A stretch of 64,000 bases of DNA, taken from assembly GCA_963735115.1 (NCBI GenBank), contig CAVTJR010000001.1:1364001-1428000 (forward strand). Reading direction: 5' to 3'. The notes under the pieces were generated by a model, which made no database searches, had not been told where the DNA came from, and saw only the letters and a list, made by a program, of their open reading frames with translations. How positions within the stretch are numbered: the stretch's first letter is position 1; every line of letters starts with the position of its first letter. This document shows positions 51,693 through 60,401 of the stretch, piece after piece. The position numbers and the translations under genes were made by a program. Source of the stretch: JAKACA01 sp963735115 (GTDB lineage: Bacteria > Actinomycetota > Acidimicrobiia > Acidimicrobiales > Bog-793).

Positions 51693-52621
51693 TTAGGCGT
51701 TTCCGCCTGTGTTCAGTGCCTCGGCTTCGCCGACAGTGATCTGCGCGGTTGCCGCCGCGCCCGGCACGACACCGAGGTTCCCGCCGCCTGCCGCACCGGC
51801 CGCGGTCCACGAGACGGCGAACTCGATGGTCGCGGTCACCTGATAGGTGCCCGAGGGTTGCGTGGCAGAGGGCGACTCCCACGTGTAAGAACAGTCCGTC
51901 GTCGCGTTCGGGTCGCTCGCGTCATACGGCGTGCCGGGTCCTTGGCAGGTGACGGTGTGCCCATCGCCCATGTTCCAGACGACCTCTTCCGGCGTGGCCG
52001 TCGCCGACGCGGTGACGCCGTCGACCGTCGCGCTCACCTGCTCGGGCTGCCATGCCGCGGGACTCACCCAGAGCCAGACCGCAACGCCCGTCAGTTGTTC
52101 GGCGTTCTCCGGCGGTGCCATCTCGATCACCGGTGAGGCGAGATGCAACGTCTTCGCCGCCTGTTGCGCGACGGTTGCCGGGGCGGGCGGGGTCGTTGGT
52201 GCCGCAGCGGGCGGTGCCGGTTCGGGCTCGGTTGTGACCCAGAACGGCTGCGATGGTGGTGGCGCACCGGGACCGGTGCATTCGGTGATCGCCCAGTAAC
52301 CGGGCTCGGGTCCGCCGACACCGAGCAGCTCTTGGATGCCGACGAGGTTGATGGGGCCGGACGTGCAGCTATAGGTCGGTGCGGTGCTACCAGTTGGAGG
52401 GTCGGTCGTCGGCGTTGTCGGCTGCGTCGTCGTCGGCGTGCTCGGGTCGCGACGATGCGTGACCCCTGCAGTCACGGTCACGCGGTGTCGGCCAGCGGAC
52501 GCGCTCGCGTGCGTCGAACCACCACCAAAGCCAGGGAGATTGTCGCTCGCGGCCGCGCTTGTCGCGCGCGAACGAGGAACGCGAACGTCACGACGAGAAC
52601 GATCAGTACCCGGCGGGACAT
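51693..52621 (-). pseudogene. Secreted Pro/Thr-rich protein of the Tad locus, frameshift near 52566
   Basis: ATG 52621 after GGAGGGGAA opens a signal peptide SRRVLIVLVVTFAFLV. The frame must shift by two bases within the alternating run CGCGCGCG (52563-52570) to continue as TSAAASDNLPGFGGGSTHAS and then the long mature part. The mature part has a Thr/Pro segment (PTTTQPTTPTTDPP), CTSGPINLVGIQELLGVGG, an Ala/Pro linker and a C-terminal PKD-like region with VVWNMGDGHTVTCQGPGTPY and CSYTWESPSATQPSGTYQVT. It ends at 51693. It is probably a wall-associated component of the pilus. The dinucleotide run is a plausible slippage site, real or in sequencing. Confidence 0.75.
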
Positions 52622-53256
52622 TTCCCCTCCGTGACCGTCTGTTGCGACACTTTCCATGTCGAGCCGTCGAGCAAGAGCACCGCTCGAATACCGTCGTGCT
52701 CCGGTTTCGTCACCGGCGGCACCTGTTTGCCGGACTTCTTGTAAACCAAGAAGCTGCGGGAGAAGGCGCAATCGAGCACCACGCTTTTCGTCGCGCCAAG
52801 CGATGCGACGAGCGGATCGTGCGTCGAGCTACCCACCGCGACGATGCCACCGACCTCATCCGAGACGAGGTTCTTCTTCACCTGTTCGAGGATCGGGTTG
52901 ACCATCGTCGCTGGGAGCGCCGGGTCGAACGGATTGGCGGTCTTCGACGCTTGGTCATATGCCGCCCATGCGGCGCGATAGGCGGTGAGGACAGCGGCAT
53001 CGGCCGCGGTCGTACCGGAGCTGCCGTTCGGAAGAGATGTGGTGGTCGAAGACGATGCGGCGGGCAGCGAGGAGGTGGTCGTTGGCCCGCTCGCGGTGCT
53101 CGTGCATCCGGCGGCGGCAAGCGCAATCAGAGCGAGAGATAGCGCGAACCAGCCGCTCTTCGCTCGACTCTCGTACGCAGACGTGCGTACGGCAATTTCC
53201 TGAAGGCCCCGGCGAGTGGTGGTTGCCGCCGTTCGCCGAGACCGATAAACGGCCAT
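52603..53256 (-). CDS. Putative lipoprotein of the Tad locus
   Basis: 217 residues. The hydrophobic segment WFALSLALIALAAAGCTSTASG ends in a lipobox (LAAAGC), so the protein should be lipid-anchored outside the membrane. A Ser/Thr linker and a soluble domain (AAVLTAYRAAWAAYDQASKTANPFDPALPAT; PEHDGIRAVLLLDGSTWKVSQQT) follow, a pattern of NTF2-like or mce-associated proteins. ATG 53256 leaves a long polar leader; a start nearer the hydrophobic segment is possible. Its end overlaps the start of the secreted-protein gene. Confidence 0.75.
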   Translation of the reverse strand: MAVYRSRRTAATTTRRGLQEIAVRTSAYESRAKSGWFALSLALIALAAAGCTSTASGPTTTSSLPAASSSTTTSLPNGSSGTTAADAAVLTAYRAAWAAYDQASKTANPFDPALPATMVNPILEQVKKNLVSDEVGGIVAVGSSTHDPLVASLGATKSVVLDCAFSRSFLVYKKSGKQVPPVTKPEHDGIRAVLLLDGSTWKVSQQTVTEGKCPAGY

Positions 53257-53420
53257 GGGCGCAGGAACCTCCCGACCGGAATCGCGGCCGAAGTAGGTCA
53301 CGGCCTCCCGGCCACTCCCAGTGAACTTATCGAGAGCGAACTATCACTCCGCGCGGTCGCGTGTTAGGGATTCGTTAGAGCTGCAAACGATGGGCTCCAA
53401 GACGATGACCGGAGGCGCTC

Positions 53421-53975
53421 TCACTTGCCGCGACCCTTACTTGAGGATTCCTCCGGCGCGGGCAGCATGACGCTGTAGAGCATCCGCCGACGCCGTCCCT
53501 TTCCTGGAGCGTTGGCGAGACGCGGCTGAGCGATCGCGGCGAAGTCGCGAAGAAAGTCCATGAACTCCGCGTCGGTGAGCCACATTCCCGCGACGCGGTA
53601 GTCCGCTCCGTCACGTTTGGGGTCCGATGGGTTGGACGCGATGTAGCGATCGAAGTCTCCGAGCAGACCGGCGATGTACGCCATAAACGCCTGGGCATGA
53701 TCGTCGAGCGTCATTGCCGCCGCTTCACTGGGGTCGATCTGTGCTGCCAGAAGTCGCAGCGTGTAAGTGCGCTCCACCGCGCCGCGGATGCGCCGCTCAG
53801 CGACCACTTGGAGGACTCCGGCGTCGGTGAGCAAAGCGACATGGCGATAGAGGCTTCCGGCTGGAACGTCATCGAGCTCGGCCGCGAGCTGGGTCGTCGT
53901 CAACGCTCGGTCCCCGAGAAACGCCTTCACGATGCGGAGACGGACTGGGTGTAGCAGCAGGTCGGCACTCGCCAT
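53421..53975 (-). CDS. Winged-helix regulator (ArsR/HTH_20 type)
   Basis: 184 residues. The N-terminal HTH reads ASADLLLHPVRLRIVKAFLGDRALTTTQLAAELDDVPAGSLYRHVALLTDAGVLQVVAERRIRGAVERTYTL. The C-terminal part is helical, with AFMAYIAGLLGDFDRYI. Such proteins sit beside ABC-2 exporters in actinobacteria and repress them. A perfect 7-base inverted repeat lies between this gene and the divergent exporter genes. ATG 53975 is preferred over the earlier ATG at 53993 because the conserved domain begins right after it. Confidence 0.85.
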   Translation of the reverse strand: MASADLLLHPVRLRIVKAFLGDRALTTTQLAAELDDVPAGSLYRHVALLTDAGVLQVVAERRIRGAVERTYTLRLLAAQIDPSEAAAMTLDDHAQAFMAYIAGLLGDFDRYIASNPSDPKRDGADYRVAGMWLTDAEFMDFLRDFAAIAQPRLANAPGKGRRRRMLYSVMLPAPEESSSKGRGK

Positions 53976-54010
53976 GACGAAGGATTCTACCAACCGTTCA
54001 CGATCTTGTT

Positions 54011-54033
54011 ATTGTTCACAATTATGGAACAAT
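54011..54033. promoter_or_regulatory. Inverted repeat, candidate operator of the HTH regulator
   Basis: ATTGTTC and GAACAAT flank nine AT-rich bases (ACAATTATG). It lies 36 bases from the regulator start, in the only AT-rich stretch of the divergent gap. Confidence 0.65.
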
Positions 54034-54091
54034 GGCCCAGGAGGTCCGAGATGGTCGCAACATCGTGCGAAATCAGCGTCGAGGTCCGGTG

Positions 54092-54268
54092 ATGGCAGCG
54101 GCGATCCCCCTCATTGTCGTGGCGGTGCTGTTCGAGATTTACTGTCTCTACGACTTGGCCCGCGTGCGTTCGGTTCGCTACCTTCCGAAGTGGGTCTGGG
54201 CGATCATCTGCGTGATCTCGATCCCGCTCGGCGGCATCGTTTATCTGGTGTTCGGCAGGCAAAGCTGA
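54092..54268 (+). CDS. Small PLDc_N-type membrane protein
   Basis: 58 residues with two hydrophobic helices (AIPLIVVAVLFEIYCLYDLAR and WVWAIICVISIPLGGIVYLVFG) joined by RVRSVRYLPKW. This is the phospholipase-D N-terminal (PLDc_N) two-helix unit found alone next to ABC-2 exporters. ATG 54092 has GAGG at seven bases; the upstream ATG at 54032 lies inside the operator. Its stop overlaps the exporter ATPase start. Its role in export is unknown. Confidence 0.8.
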   Translation: MAAAIPLIVVAVLFEIYCLYDLARVRSVRYLPKWVWAIICVISIPLGGIVYLVFGRQS

Positions 54269-55179
54269 GCGCGCTCTCCTCCACCGGCCTCACGAAGACC
54301 TACGGGTCGGTCACGGCGCTGCGTGGCGTCGACCTCGACGTGCCGACCGGTTCTCTCTACGGCTTGATCGGGCCGAACGGCTCGGGCAAGACAACGCTGC
54401 TCGAAATCCTCGCCGGGCTTCGTCGCCCATCGGGAGGCGAGTTGCGTCTCGCCGTCGCACGGGAGTCGATCGCCTATTGCCCTGATGTGGCCGAGCTGGA
54501 GCCGTGGCTCAGCGCTACGGAGGTTCTCGATTGCGCGCTCGGCCTTATCGGACGCAAGCGGTCTCGCGAGGAAGTCGAGCAGGTGCTCGACCAGGTCGGA
54601 CTTGCCGAAGTCGCCAATCGGCACGTCGGTGGCTTCTCGCGAGGGATGACCACCCGGCTCAACATCGCCGCGGCCCTTGTCGGCGATCCCGACGTGCTCT
54701 TGATTGACGAGCCAGCCTCCGCGCTCGATCCTGCGGGACGTTCGGAAGCACTCCGCTTGGTCGCGTCGCTTGCGCCAACGACGACGGTGGTGATGTCGAG
54801 TCACGATCTTGACGAGGTCGAGGCGATCTGTGATTACGTCGGCATTCTCGAAGCCGGACAGCTTCGTTATCAGGGTCGTCTCGCCGAGCTGCTCGCAGGA
54901 GCCGCGCGATCACGCTGGCACATCGTCGTGCGCCCACCGGCAGACAGAACCGTCTCCGCGCTCGGGGCGGTTCGGTGGGCCTCGTCTGTCTCAGAAGTTG
55001 CTCCCGGTGAGATTGAGTTCACGGCAGTCGATCCGGGTGAAGTTGAGGCACGCATCGCTGGCCTGCTGAGCGCCTGTGATGCTCGCGTCGTCTCCGTCGC
55101 TCCCGCGAGACCCACCCTCGAAGAGGTGTTTCTGTCGCTCACCACCGATCGGGGCGAACAAATGGGTGACGAGCGATGA
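54265..55179 (+). CDS. ABC-2 exporter ATPase
   Basis: 304 residues. Walker A is IGPNGSGKTTLLEILAGL, the signature is GFSRGMTTRLNIAAAL, Walker B is VLLIDEPASALDPAG, and the H-loop is VVMSSHDLDE. The C-terminal part with SRWHIVVRPPADRTV and ARPTLEEVFLSLT is typical of drug or lipid exporters. The reading frame has no ATG or GTG near the domain; a CTG at 54265, overlapping the stop of the small upstream gene, is the best guess. It forms an exporter with the next gene. Confidence 0.88.
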   Translation: MSALSSTGLTKTYGSVTALRGVDLDVPTGSLYGLIGPNGSGKTTLLEILAGLRRPSGGELRLAVARESIAYCPDVAELEPWLSATEVLDCALGLIGRKRSREEVEQVLDQVGLAEVANRHVGGFSRGMTTRLNIAAALVGDPDVLLIDEPASALDPAGRSEALRLVASLAPTTTVVMSSHDLDEVEAICDYVGILEAGQLRYQGRLAELLAGAARSRWHIVVRPPADRTVSALGAVRWASSVSEVAPGEIEFTAVDPGEVEARIAGLLSACDARVVSVAPARPTLEEVFLSLTTDRGEQMGDER

Positions 55180-55919
55180 CACCGTGGCGTCTTGAGTTGC
55201 TCCGCCTCTGGCGCACGAAGCGATCGATCGCACTCCTCGCTCCTTATCTGCTCCTTGGACTCGGCATCCCGATCCTGACCCACGACCTCCCCTCGCTTCT
55301 GAAACACAGCTCTGGTGGTATCAGGGTGATCGCTCCACCGCCGAAGCCCGCGGATGCGCTCACGGGCTTTGCGTCGAACGCGGGAGAACTCGGGACGCTC
55401 GTCCTCGTCATCGTCGCCGCCGCAACCCTCGCCATCGACGCCCACCCTCCACTCGCGGCCTTCTACCGCAGCCGCATCCGGCGATCGTGGGTCCTCGTGC
55501 TCCCGCGTTGCCTCGGGGTTGCCGTCGCCGCCACACTCTCGCTCTTCCTCGGTCTCGTCTGCGTCTGGTACGAGACGGGTGTCCTCATCGGACCCCTTCG
55601 TCTCGGAGCACTCGCGGCCGGGTTCGGGGTTGAGACGTTGTGGGTCTGCTTCTGTGTCAGCGTCGTCGCACTTTGGGCGAGCATCACGCGAGGCGTGATG
55701 CCGATCGTCGGCGCGACTCTCGCGAGCTTCTTGGCACTCGTGTTCCTAAGCGGCATCCACGATTTGTCTCCGTGGCTGCCGACCGGCATCGCGTCGGGTG
55801 CAGCGGCGTTCGTCGGCCCTCAGCCGGGATTGCCCTGGAGAGCGTTCCTAGTGGCTGCCATCGTGACAGTCCTCTTCACCTCGACTGCCACATGGCGTCT
55901 TGGTAGGAGAACCGAATAG
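55176..55919 (+). CDS. ABC-2 exporter permease
   Basis: 247 residues with about six membrane segments (SIALLAPYLLLGLGIPIL; LGTLVLVIVAAATLAI; CLGVAVAATLSLFLGLVCVWY; VCFCVSVVALWASI; MPIVGATLASFLALVFL; AFLVAAIVTVLFTSTATW). ATG 55176 overlaps the ATPase stop (ATGA). It completes the small exporter controlled by the divergent HTH regulator. The substrate is unknown. Confidence 0.88.
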   Translation: MTPWRLELLRLWRTKRSIALLAPYLLLGLGIPILTHDLPSLLKHSSGGIRVIAPPPKPADALTGFASNAGELGTLVLVIVAAATLAIDAHPPLAAFYRSRIRRSWVLVLPRCLGVAVAATLSLFLGLVCVWYETGVLIGPLRLGALAAGFGVETLWVCFCVSVVALWASITRGVMPIVGATLASFLALVFLSGIHDLSPWLPTGIASGAAAFVGPQPGLPWRAFLVAAIVTVLFTSTATWRLGRRTE

Positions 55920-55980
55920 CCAGACTCATACTCGTAGCCAACCTGGTGATGCGCCAGACGGTTCGGCGATCCACTTGCCC

Positions 55981-56556
55981 CTAAGCAGTCCCCTCGCTCG
56001 CATAGGCCGCGGCAAGGTCGAGCACGTCGGCGACGTAGAGCGCCGAGTGGTTGTAGGCATAGACGGCATCGGGAACATCGACACCATTGGCAGCGCCGTT
56101 CGCGCACAGAAGGCGTGCCGCCGCGTAGACCGCATCCACCTCGTCATACGGGCTCGGCGGGTCCGCGCCATCGGGCGGGACCGGCAGCGCGTACTCGGCG
56201 AACGTCGCGGCCTCGAACTGCATCGGCCCAGCCGCACCCGCCGCGTTCGTTCCCGACTGGACGCCGGGCGCGGTCGAGGTGCCGTTGTCGGACTCGACGG
56301 TGCCGATCGCGGCGAGCAACGACCACGAAAGGTCGGGGCATGAGGCGGAGGCTTGTATATAAACAGTGAGCACCGCGGGCGGGATCGACGCCACCGACGA
56401 CGCACCGCTCACTCCCGTGCTTCCTGTTGCACCTTCGGTTGTCGTGCTCCCTTCGGCGGCCCCAAGCCCGCCAAGCGCCGCGCTCGCGAGAAGCATCACC
56501 GTGACAACAAGGAGAGCGACGCCCGCGGCGACATTCCGCCCGAGATGGTCCGTCAC
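55981..56556 (-). CDS. Lytic transglycosylase of the secretion cluster
   Basis: 191 residues. A membrane anchor (AAGVALLVVTVMLLASAALGGLG) is followed by a Ser/Thr linker and a small SLT-type domain: LLAAIGTVESDNG (catalytic Glu), AAGPMQFEAATFAEYA and AVYAYNHSALYVADVLDLAAAY. Such enzymes open peptidoglycan for type IV secretion (VirB1-like). GTG 56556 overlaps the stop of the replication-relaxation gene and was taken as start; a GTG three codons earlier is possible. It is the last gene of the cluster. Confidence 0.85.
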   Translation of the reverse strand: MTDHLGRNVAAGVALLVVTVMLLASAALGGLGAAEGSTTTEGATGSTGVSGASSVASIPPAVLTVYIQASASCPDLSWSLLAAIGTVESDNGTSTAPGVQSGTNAAGAAGPMQFEAATFAEYALPVPPDGADPPSPYDEVDAVYAAARLLCANGAANGVDVPDAVYAYNHSALYVADVLDLAAAYASEGTA

Positions 56557-57522
56557 TCCTCCCACGTGCCGAGCGACGCGTTGTGCGCGGAAAGGTCAAC
56601 GAGGCGTTGTCGTTCCACCGCGCCACCGATCGCCCAAAGCGCACCGGTGAGCCCGACGCGAAGCGCAGCTTCGATCTCCGCGCTCGCCGTCGCGACGACG
56701 ACCTCGATCGGGAAGCCCGCGCCGCGCTCGCGTGCGATGGCGCTCGAAAGGTGGCGCTCACGCACCGCCGAGGCGCACCAGATGAGGACGGGCGCTCGGG
56801 GCGCACCGGCCTCGAAGAGTTGGCCGTAGCGGGTGAGCTTGGCGGTGACCCGCCCGATCGGCTCGGTGCCGTTGTCGTACTCGAAGTAGAAGTCACAGCG
56901 CCGTTCGCCCTCGACGTACGTAGCCGCCGCGTCGGGGTGAACGATCGTGCCGAAGCGCTCCGCGCACCGCCGCTCACCCCACCACTGCGCGAGCCGACCG
57001 TCGCGCGAAACGCGCCTCGCTTGCGAGGTCGCAGAACCAGCCGTTCAGACCGAGGAGATGACCGAGCTGCGGACGGCGCGCGAGGCGGAGCGCACGCTTG
57101 CGCACCGCAGCGGGACTCGGCGGGTCAACGTCGCGCAGTGCCGCGGCGAACGCCGCGCCGATCGGCCCGAGAACGTAGTTGTACGACTCCGAGCCGTGCA
57201 GCAGTCGCCAACGAAAGCGCGCGAGCACCTTCAGTTCCGTGAGGCGGAGCAAGCGCCGCTGCGCGGCGTCGAGACTCGAAAAGCAGAGCTTTGCGAGCTG
57301 CGCGGTCGTGAAGACCTCGTGCTCATCGAGGAGGTCCATGAGCGTGCGGTCCCGAGTCGTGAGGAGGCTCATGACGACGAGGGGATCGAGACGCGTCCGC
57401 GATGAGTCACGAGGAGCGGCAGGAGTGGGCAACAGGTCGGGCGACGTGACGAGGCGGCTTGGCGTCGGCGAACGCTGTGCCAAGCCGACGGCATCGTCGG
57501 ACGAATCAGAAAAAGGAATCAT
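56553..57522 (-). pseudogene. Replication-relaxation-family protein, one frameshift near 57010
   Basis: ATG 57522 follows GAGAGGGG. The first part contains the winged-helix unit LTTRDRTLMDLLDEHEVFTTAQLAKLCFSSLDAAQRRLLRLTELKVLARF and GWFCDLASEARFAR. Within the run GCGCG near 57010 a one-base shift is needed. The second part then reads DGRLAQWWGERRCAERFGTIVHPDAA, FYFEYDNGTEPIGRVTAKL and ends at 56553. This matches proteins annotated as replication-relaxation (MobC/DotC-like) in actinobacterial plasmids and integrative elements, about 320 residues. It may help a relaxase, which is not seen in this window. Confidence 0.75.
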
Positions 57523-57687
57523 GTACCCCTCTCTTGTCGTGATTTCGTGCGCCGCGGCCACAGCGCGCCCATGCTGCGGCGATGGCGGTGACGGCCTGCG
57601 GTCTCCAAGCGGTCTCAAAGGCCGAGAGCGAACCGCGTGGAGACCGCAAGGAGACCGAGAGCAGACCGCGACGGCTGTTTCGTTCCA

Positions 57688-59190
57688 TCAGGCGCGTCCA
57701 ACGTCATCGCTCGTGCTGCCGAAGCTCTTGGTTTCGTGCGCATCGCTGCCGTAGCGACGACCGAGGCGCTCACGTTCGCGTTCGGCGCGGCTCCGGCCAC
57801 GACGGCGCGCCGCGGCACGAAGCGCCGCGGTGTGGTCGTCGATGATCGCTGGCGACGGCTCGGTGGCAAAGGTGAAGCCGGTCGTGTCGCGGCCGTTCGC
57901 GACGAGGCGGCACGCCACCTGATAGCGGTCGAGATGGGCGAGGTCTTCAGGAGTCAAGTAGGGACCGACGTGACGCGCCAACGATCGAGCGTCGTCGGGG
58001 CTCGCGGTGAAGAAGACCTTGTTCCGCGCATTGGCGGCGACGGCGTCGGCGACCTCACGCGGGAGCTGTCCGAGGTGCTGGTGCGCAAGCGTGAGCGCAA
58101 GGTGGTAGCCGCGAGCCTCGGCGAGCACGTCATCGAGCGAGCCCGGCAGGTGCAAGAAGTTGTGGCACTCGTCGACGTAGATCGCCGCGTCGAGACGACG
58201 ATCCTCGGCCACGTCGGCGCGTGCCGTCGCCGTCTGCCACAGCGCGGCGAGGAGCATCGAACCGACGAGGCGCGTCGAGTCCTCGCCGATCACACCCTTC
58301 GGCAAGCGGCACAACAAAATGCCACCGTCGAGCACGTCGGCGAGGCGGAAGGTCGAAGTCGTCGAGCCGAAGAGGTCGGCGACGAAGCGCCGCGTCAGAA
58401 CGGCGCGGAGCTTGTTCATCACCGGGCCGATGACGTTCGCCTGCGCGCCGTCCGACAGTTGCTCATACCAACGCCAGAAGCCGCCGAGCCCTTCGGTGTC
58501 GTCGATCGAGGCGGTGAGGCTCTTGCGGTAGTCGGCGTCTTGGAGGAGAAGCGGGACGTGCGCGAGGGTCGAGCCGCGTCGCCGTGCGAGCGTGAGGCAC
58601 GCCGAGCGCAGCACGTCCTCGGTGCGCGGTCCCCAGAACGCGGCATAGAGGCGATGGAAGACCTCGGTCACCTGATCGGCGACGAGTTCCGGTTCGCGTC
58701 CGTGCGCGTCGAGGACGTTGAGCGACGCCGGTCGTTCTGTCTCGGCGGGATCGACGAGGACGAGACGACCCCCCGCTCCCTCCGGCAAACGGGCGAGCAC
58801 GTCGGTCACGAGGTCACCCTTCGGGTCCAGCACGACGACGCCGCGCCCGGCCTTCGCGTCGGCGAGGATCAAGTTGACGAGCAGCGTCGACTTCCCCGAG
58901 CCGGTCGAACCGAGGACGTGGGTGTGGTGGCGAGCGTCGGGGACGAGGAGCCGGACGCGCGGATGCGGTGGGCGCTCGCCGTGACCGAGCAGCTTCGGGG
59001 TCAAACGCCGCGGTGAGTCCGGCGGCACGAGGCGGAGCCACGCACCTTCTTTCGCGGATGCGCTGACGCTCGAATCCTCTTGCGGGTGAACTTCAGGCAC
59101 GCCAGCCTCCGCGGGCGTCGGCGGCTGCAGTTCGGCCTCCGGCACGCCTGCGCGACGAACGACGCGCCAGCGGCGCGCACGCTCACGCAT
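57688..59190 (-). CDS. Type IV coupling/DNA-translocase ATPase (VirD4/TraG-like)
   Basis: 500 residues. Walker A is VLGSTGSGKSTLLVNLI (near 97) and Walker B is DAAIYVDECHNFLHLPGSLDDVLAEARGYHL (near 340). A further motif is LALTLAHQHLGQLPREV, with Gln/His sensor residues as in VirD4/TraD and HerA-like proteins. No N-terminal membrane helices are evident; this subgroup is soluble and is coded beside VirB4 and PrgI in Gram-positive conjugative elements. It would recruit DNA or protein to the channel. The overlap with the next upstream gene indicates one operon. Confidence 0.85.
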   Translation of the reverse strand: MRERARRWRVVRRAGVPEAELQPPTPAEAGVPEVHPQEDSSVSASAKEGAWLRLVPPDSPRRLTPKLLGHGERPPHPRVRLLVPDARHHTHVLGSTGSGKSTLLVNLILADAKAGRGVVVLDPKGDLVTDVLARLPEGAGGRLVLVDPAETERPASLNVLDAHGREPELVADQVTEVFHRLYAAFWGPRTEDVLRSACLTLARRRGSTLAHVPLLLQDADYRKSLTASIDDTEGLGGFWRWYEQLSDGAQANVIGPVMNKLRAVLTRRFVADLFGSTTSTFRLADVLDGGILLCRLPKGVIGEDSTRLVGSMLLAALWQTATARADVAEDRRLDAAIYVDECHNFLHLPGSLDDVLAEARGYHLALTLAHQHLGQLPREVADAVAANARNKVFFTASPDDARSLARHVGPYLTPEDLAHLDRYQVACRLVANGRDTTGFTFATEPSPAIIDDHTAALRAAARRRGRSRAERERERLGRRYGSDAHETKSFGSTSDDVGRA

Positions 59191-60352
59191 TGGCGCTCAC
59201 GTCCCGCGGCGGGGCGACCGTGCGCGCCGGTGCCGCGGCCATGCCGAAGTTCGACGGCTCCGCGGGCAGATGGGCGAGCGCTCCCATCTCGGCGGTCGAG
59301 CAGAGGAATCCCCTCCCGAGCCGACGCCCGCCGACGAAGGCACGACGGCGCAACAGGACATAACGGCCGACGAGGCGGTTGCGACCAGTGAAGAGCCCGA
59401 GCGCTGCGCCGAGCTGGCGGAGCCGCCGTCGGCGCAGCCGCGCTCCACCACGACCGTCGCCGCCCGCGACCGCGTAGCGCACCGCGACCTCGAAGTGCGG
59501 GCCGTCGTTCACCTTCGCCGTGACAACGCGCACGTCGGCGAGCGCAAGCGGGTCATTCGTCGTCGTGCGGCCCGCCGTCCGTCCGCTCGGTGTGGCGGTG
59601 AAGTTCCGCAGCGCGCCGATGGCGCTTCGTGACCCGGCCACCTCCCCGCGCCGGATCGACAGCGCGGCATGGCGAGCGTGCATGATGCGTCGCGTGGCCG
59701 CGGGCCGGGCGAGCACTTGGAAGAGCGCAGAGGTTCCGGCGGCATCGACGAGCGCGCCGAACACCGCACGCAACGGATCACCGTCGAGGGCATCGGTGCC
59801 GCCGAGCGCGAACCACTCCGGCGCGCCGAGCAAGGCACGTCCTACCCCGAGCGTCCCGGTGAGTGGTGGCGGCGCGTCGGTGATCGTCGTGCGCGCGCCG
59901 GGCCACGCTGTCTCGATGGCCGCGGCGATCGAAGTCGGCGAGAGCGTGCGCGCCACCCACACCCCGATCGTGAGCCCGCCGTCGTCGCCACGGCACTCGA
60001 AGGCAACAGGTGGGCGACGCAGCCCGAAGGCGTGCGCCGAAGTGAGCAGTGGAGCGAGCATCTGCCAGAGGGCGAGCCCACCGCGCGCGTTCGGCAGCGC
60101 CGGTGGTGCGATGGTGACGAAGTGCCCGCCGCGACGCCACGCGTGGCGTTGGACGACGAGCAACGAGACGCCAAGCGCGATGACCAGGGCGGAGAGGCCG
60201 ACGAGCGGAACGAGCTCGTGGCGGAGCGCCGGGCCGATCCGCGCGAGGTGATGGAGGACGGCGTGCAGAATCTCGCGGGGGTTCGTCGCGAAGCGGACGA
60301 GGAGGCCGTTCGGCTTGTCGATCGGCGGCGTCGGGGGTGAGGAGGCGGTCAT
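59183..60352 (-). CDS. Membrane protein of the conjugative cluster, function unknown
   Basis: 389 residues. The N-terminal membrane region reads LVPLVGLSALVIALGVSLLVV. A large soluble part follows, with FVTIAPPALPNARGGLALWQMLAPLLT and FECRGDDGGLTIGVWVARTLSPTSIAAAIETAWPGA, which recurs in proteins located between VirB4 and the coupling ATPase in actinobacterial clusters. I do not recognise a named domain. It overlaps the coupling-ATPase start by eight bases and is coded after VirB4, so it is likely a structural or adaptor component of the transfer machine. Confidence 0.6.
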   Translation of the reverse strand: MTASSPPTPPIDKPNGLLVRFATNPREILHAVLHHLARIGPALRHELVPLVGLSALVIALGVSLLVVQRHAWRRGGHFVTIAPPALPNARGGLALWQMLAPLLTSAHAFGLRRPPVAFECRGDDGGLTIGVWVARTLSPTSIAAAIETAWPGARTTITDAPPPLTGTLGVGRALLGAPEWFALGGTDALDGDPLRAVFGALVDAAGTSALFQVLARPAATRRIMHARHAALSIRRGEVAGSRSAIGALRNFTATPSGRTAGRTTTNDPLALADVRVVTAKVNDGPHFEVAVRYAVAGGDGRGGARLRRRRLRQLGAALGLFTGRNRLVGRYVLLRRRAFVGGRRLGRGFLCSTAEMGALAHLPAEPSNFGMAAAPARTVAPPRDVSANA

Positions 60353-60401
60353 CCGTGCTGGGTTCCTTTCGAGCGAGTGGCCGGTTGCACCTCGGGCGCG
60401 T

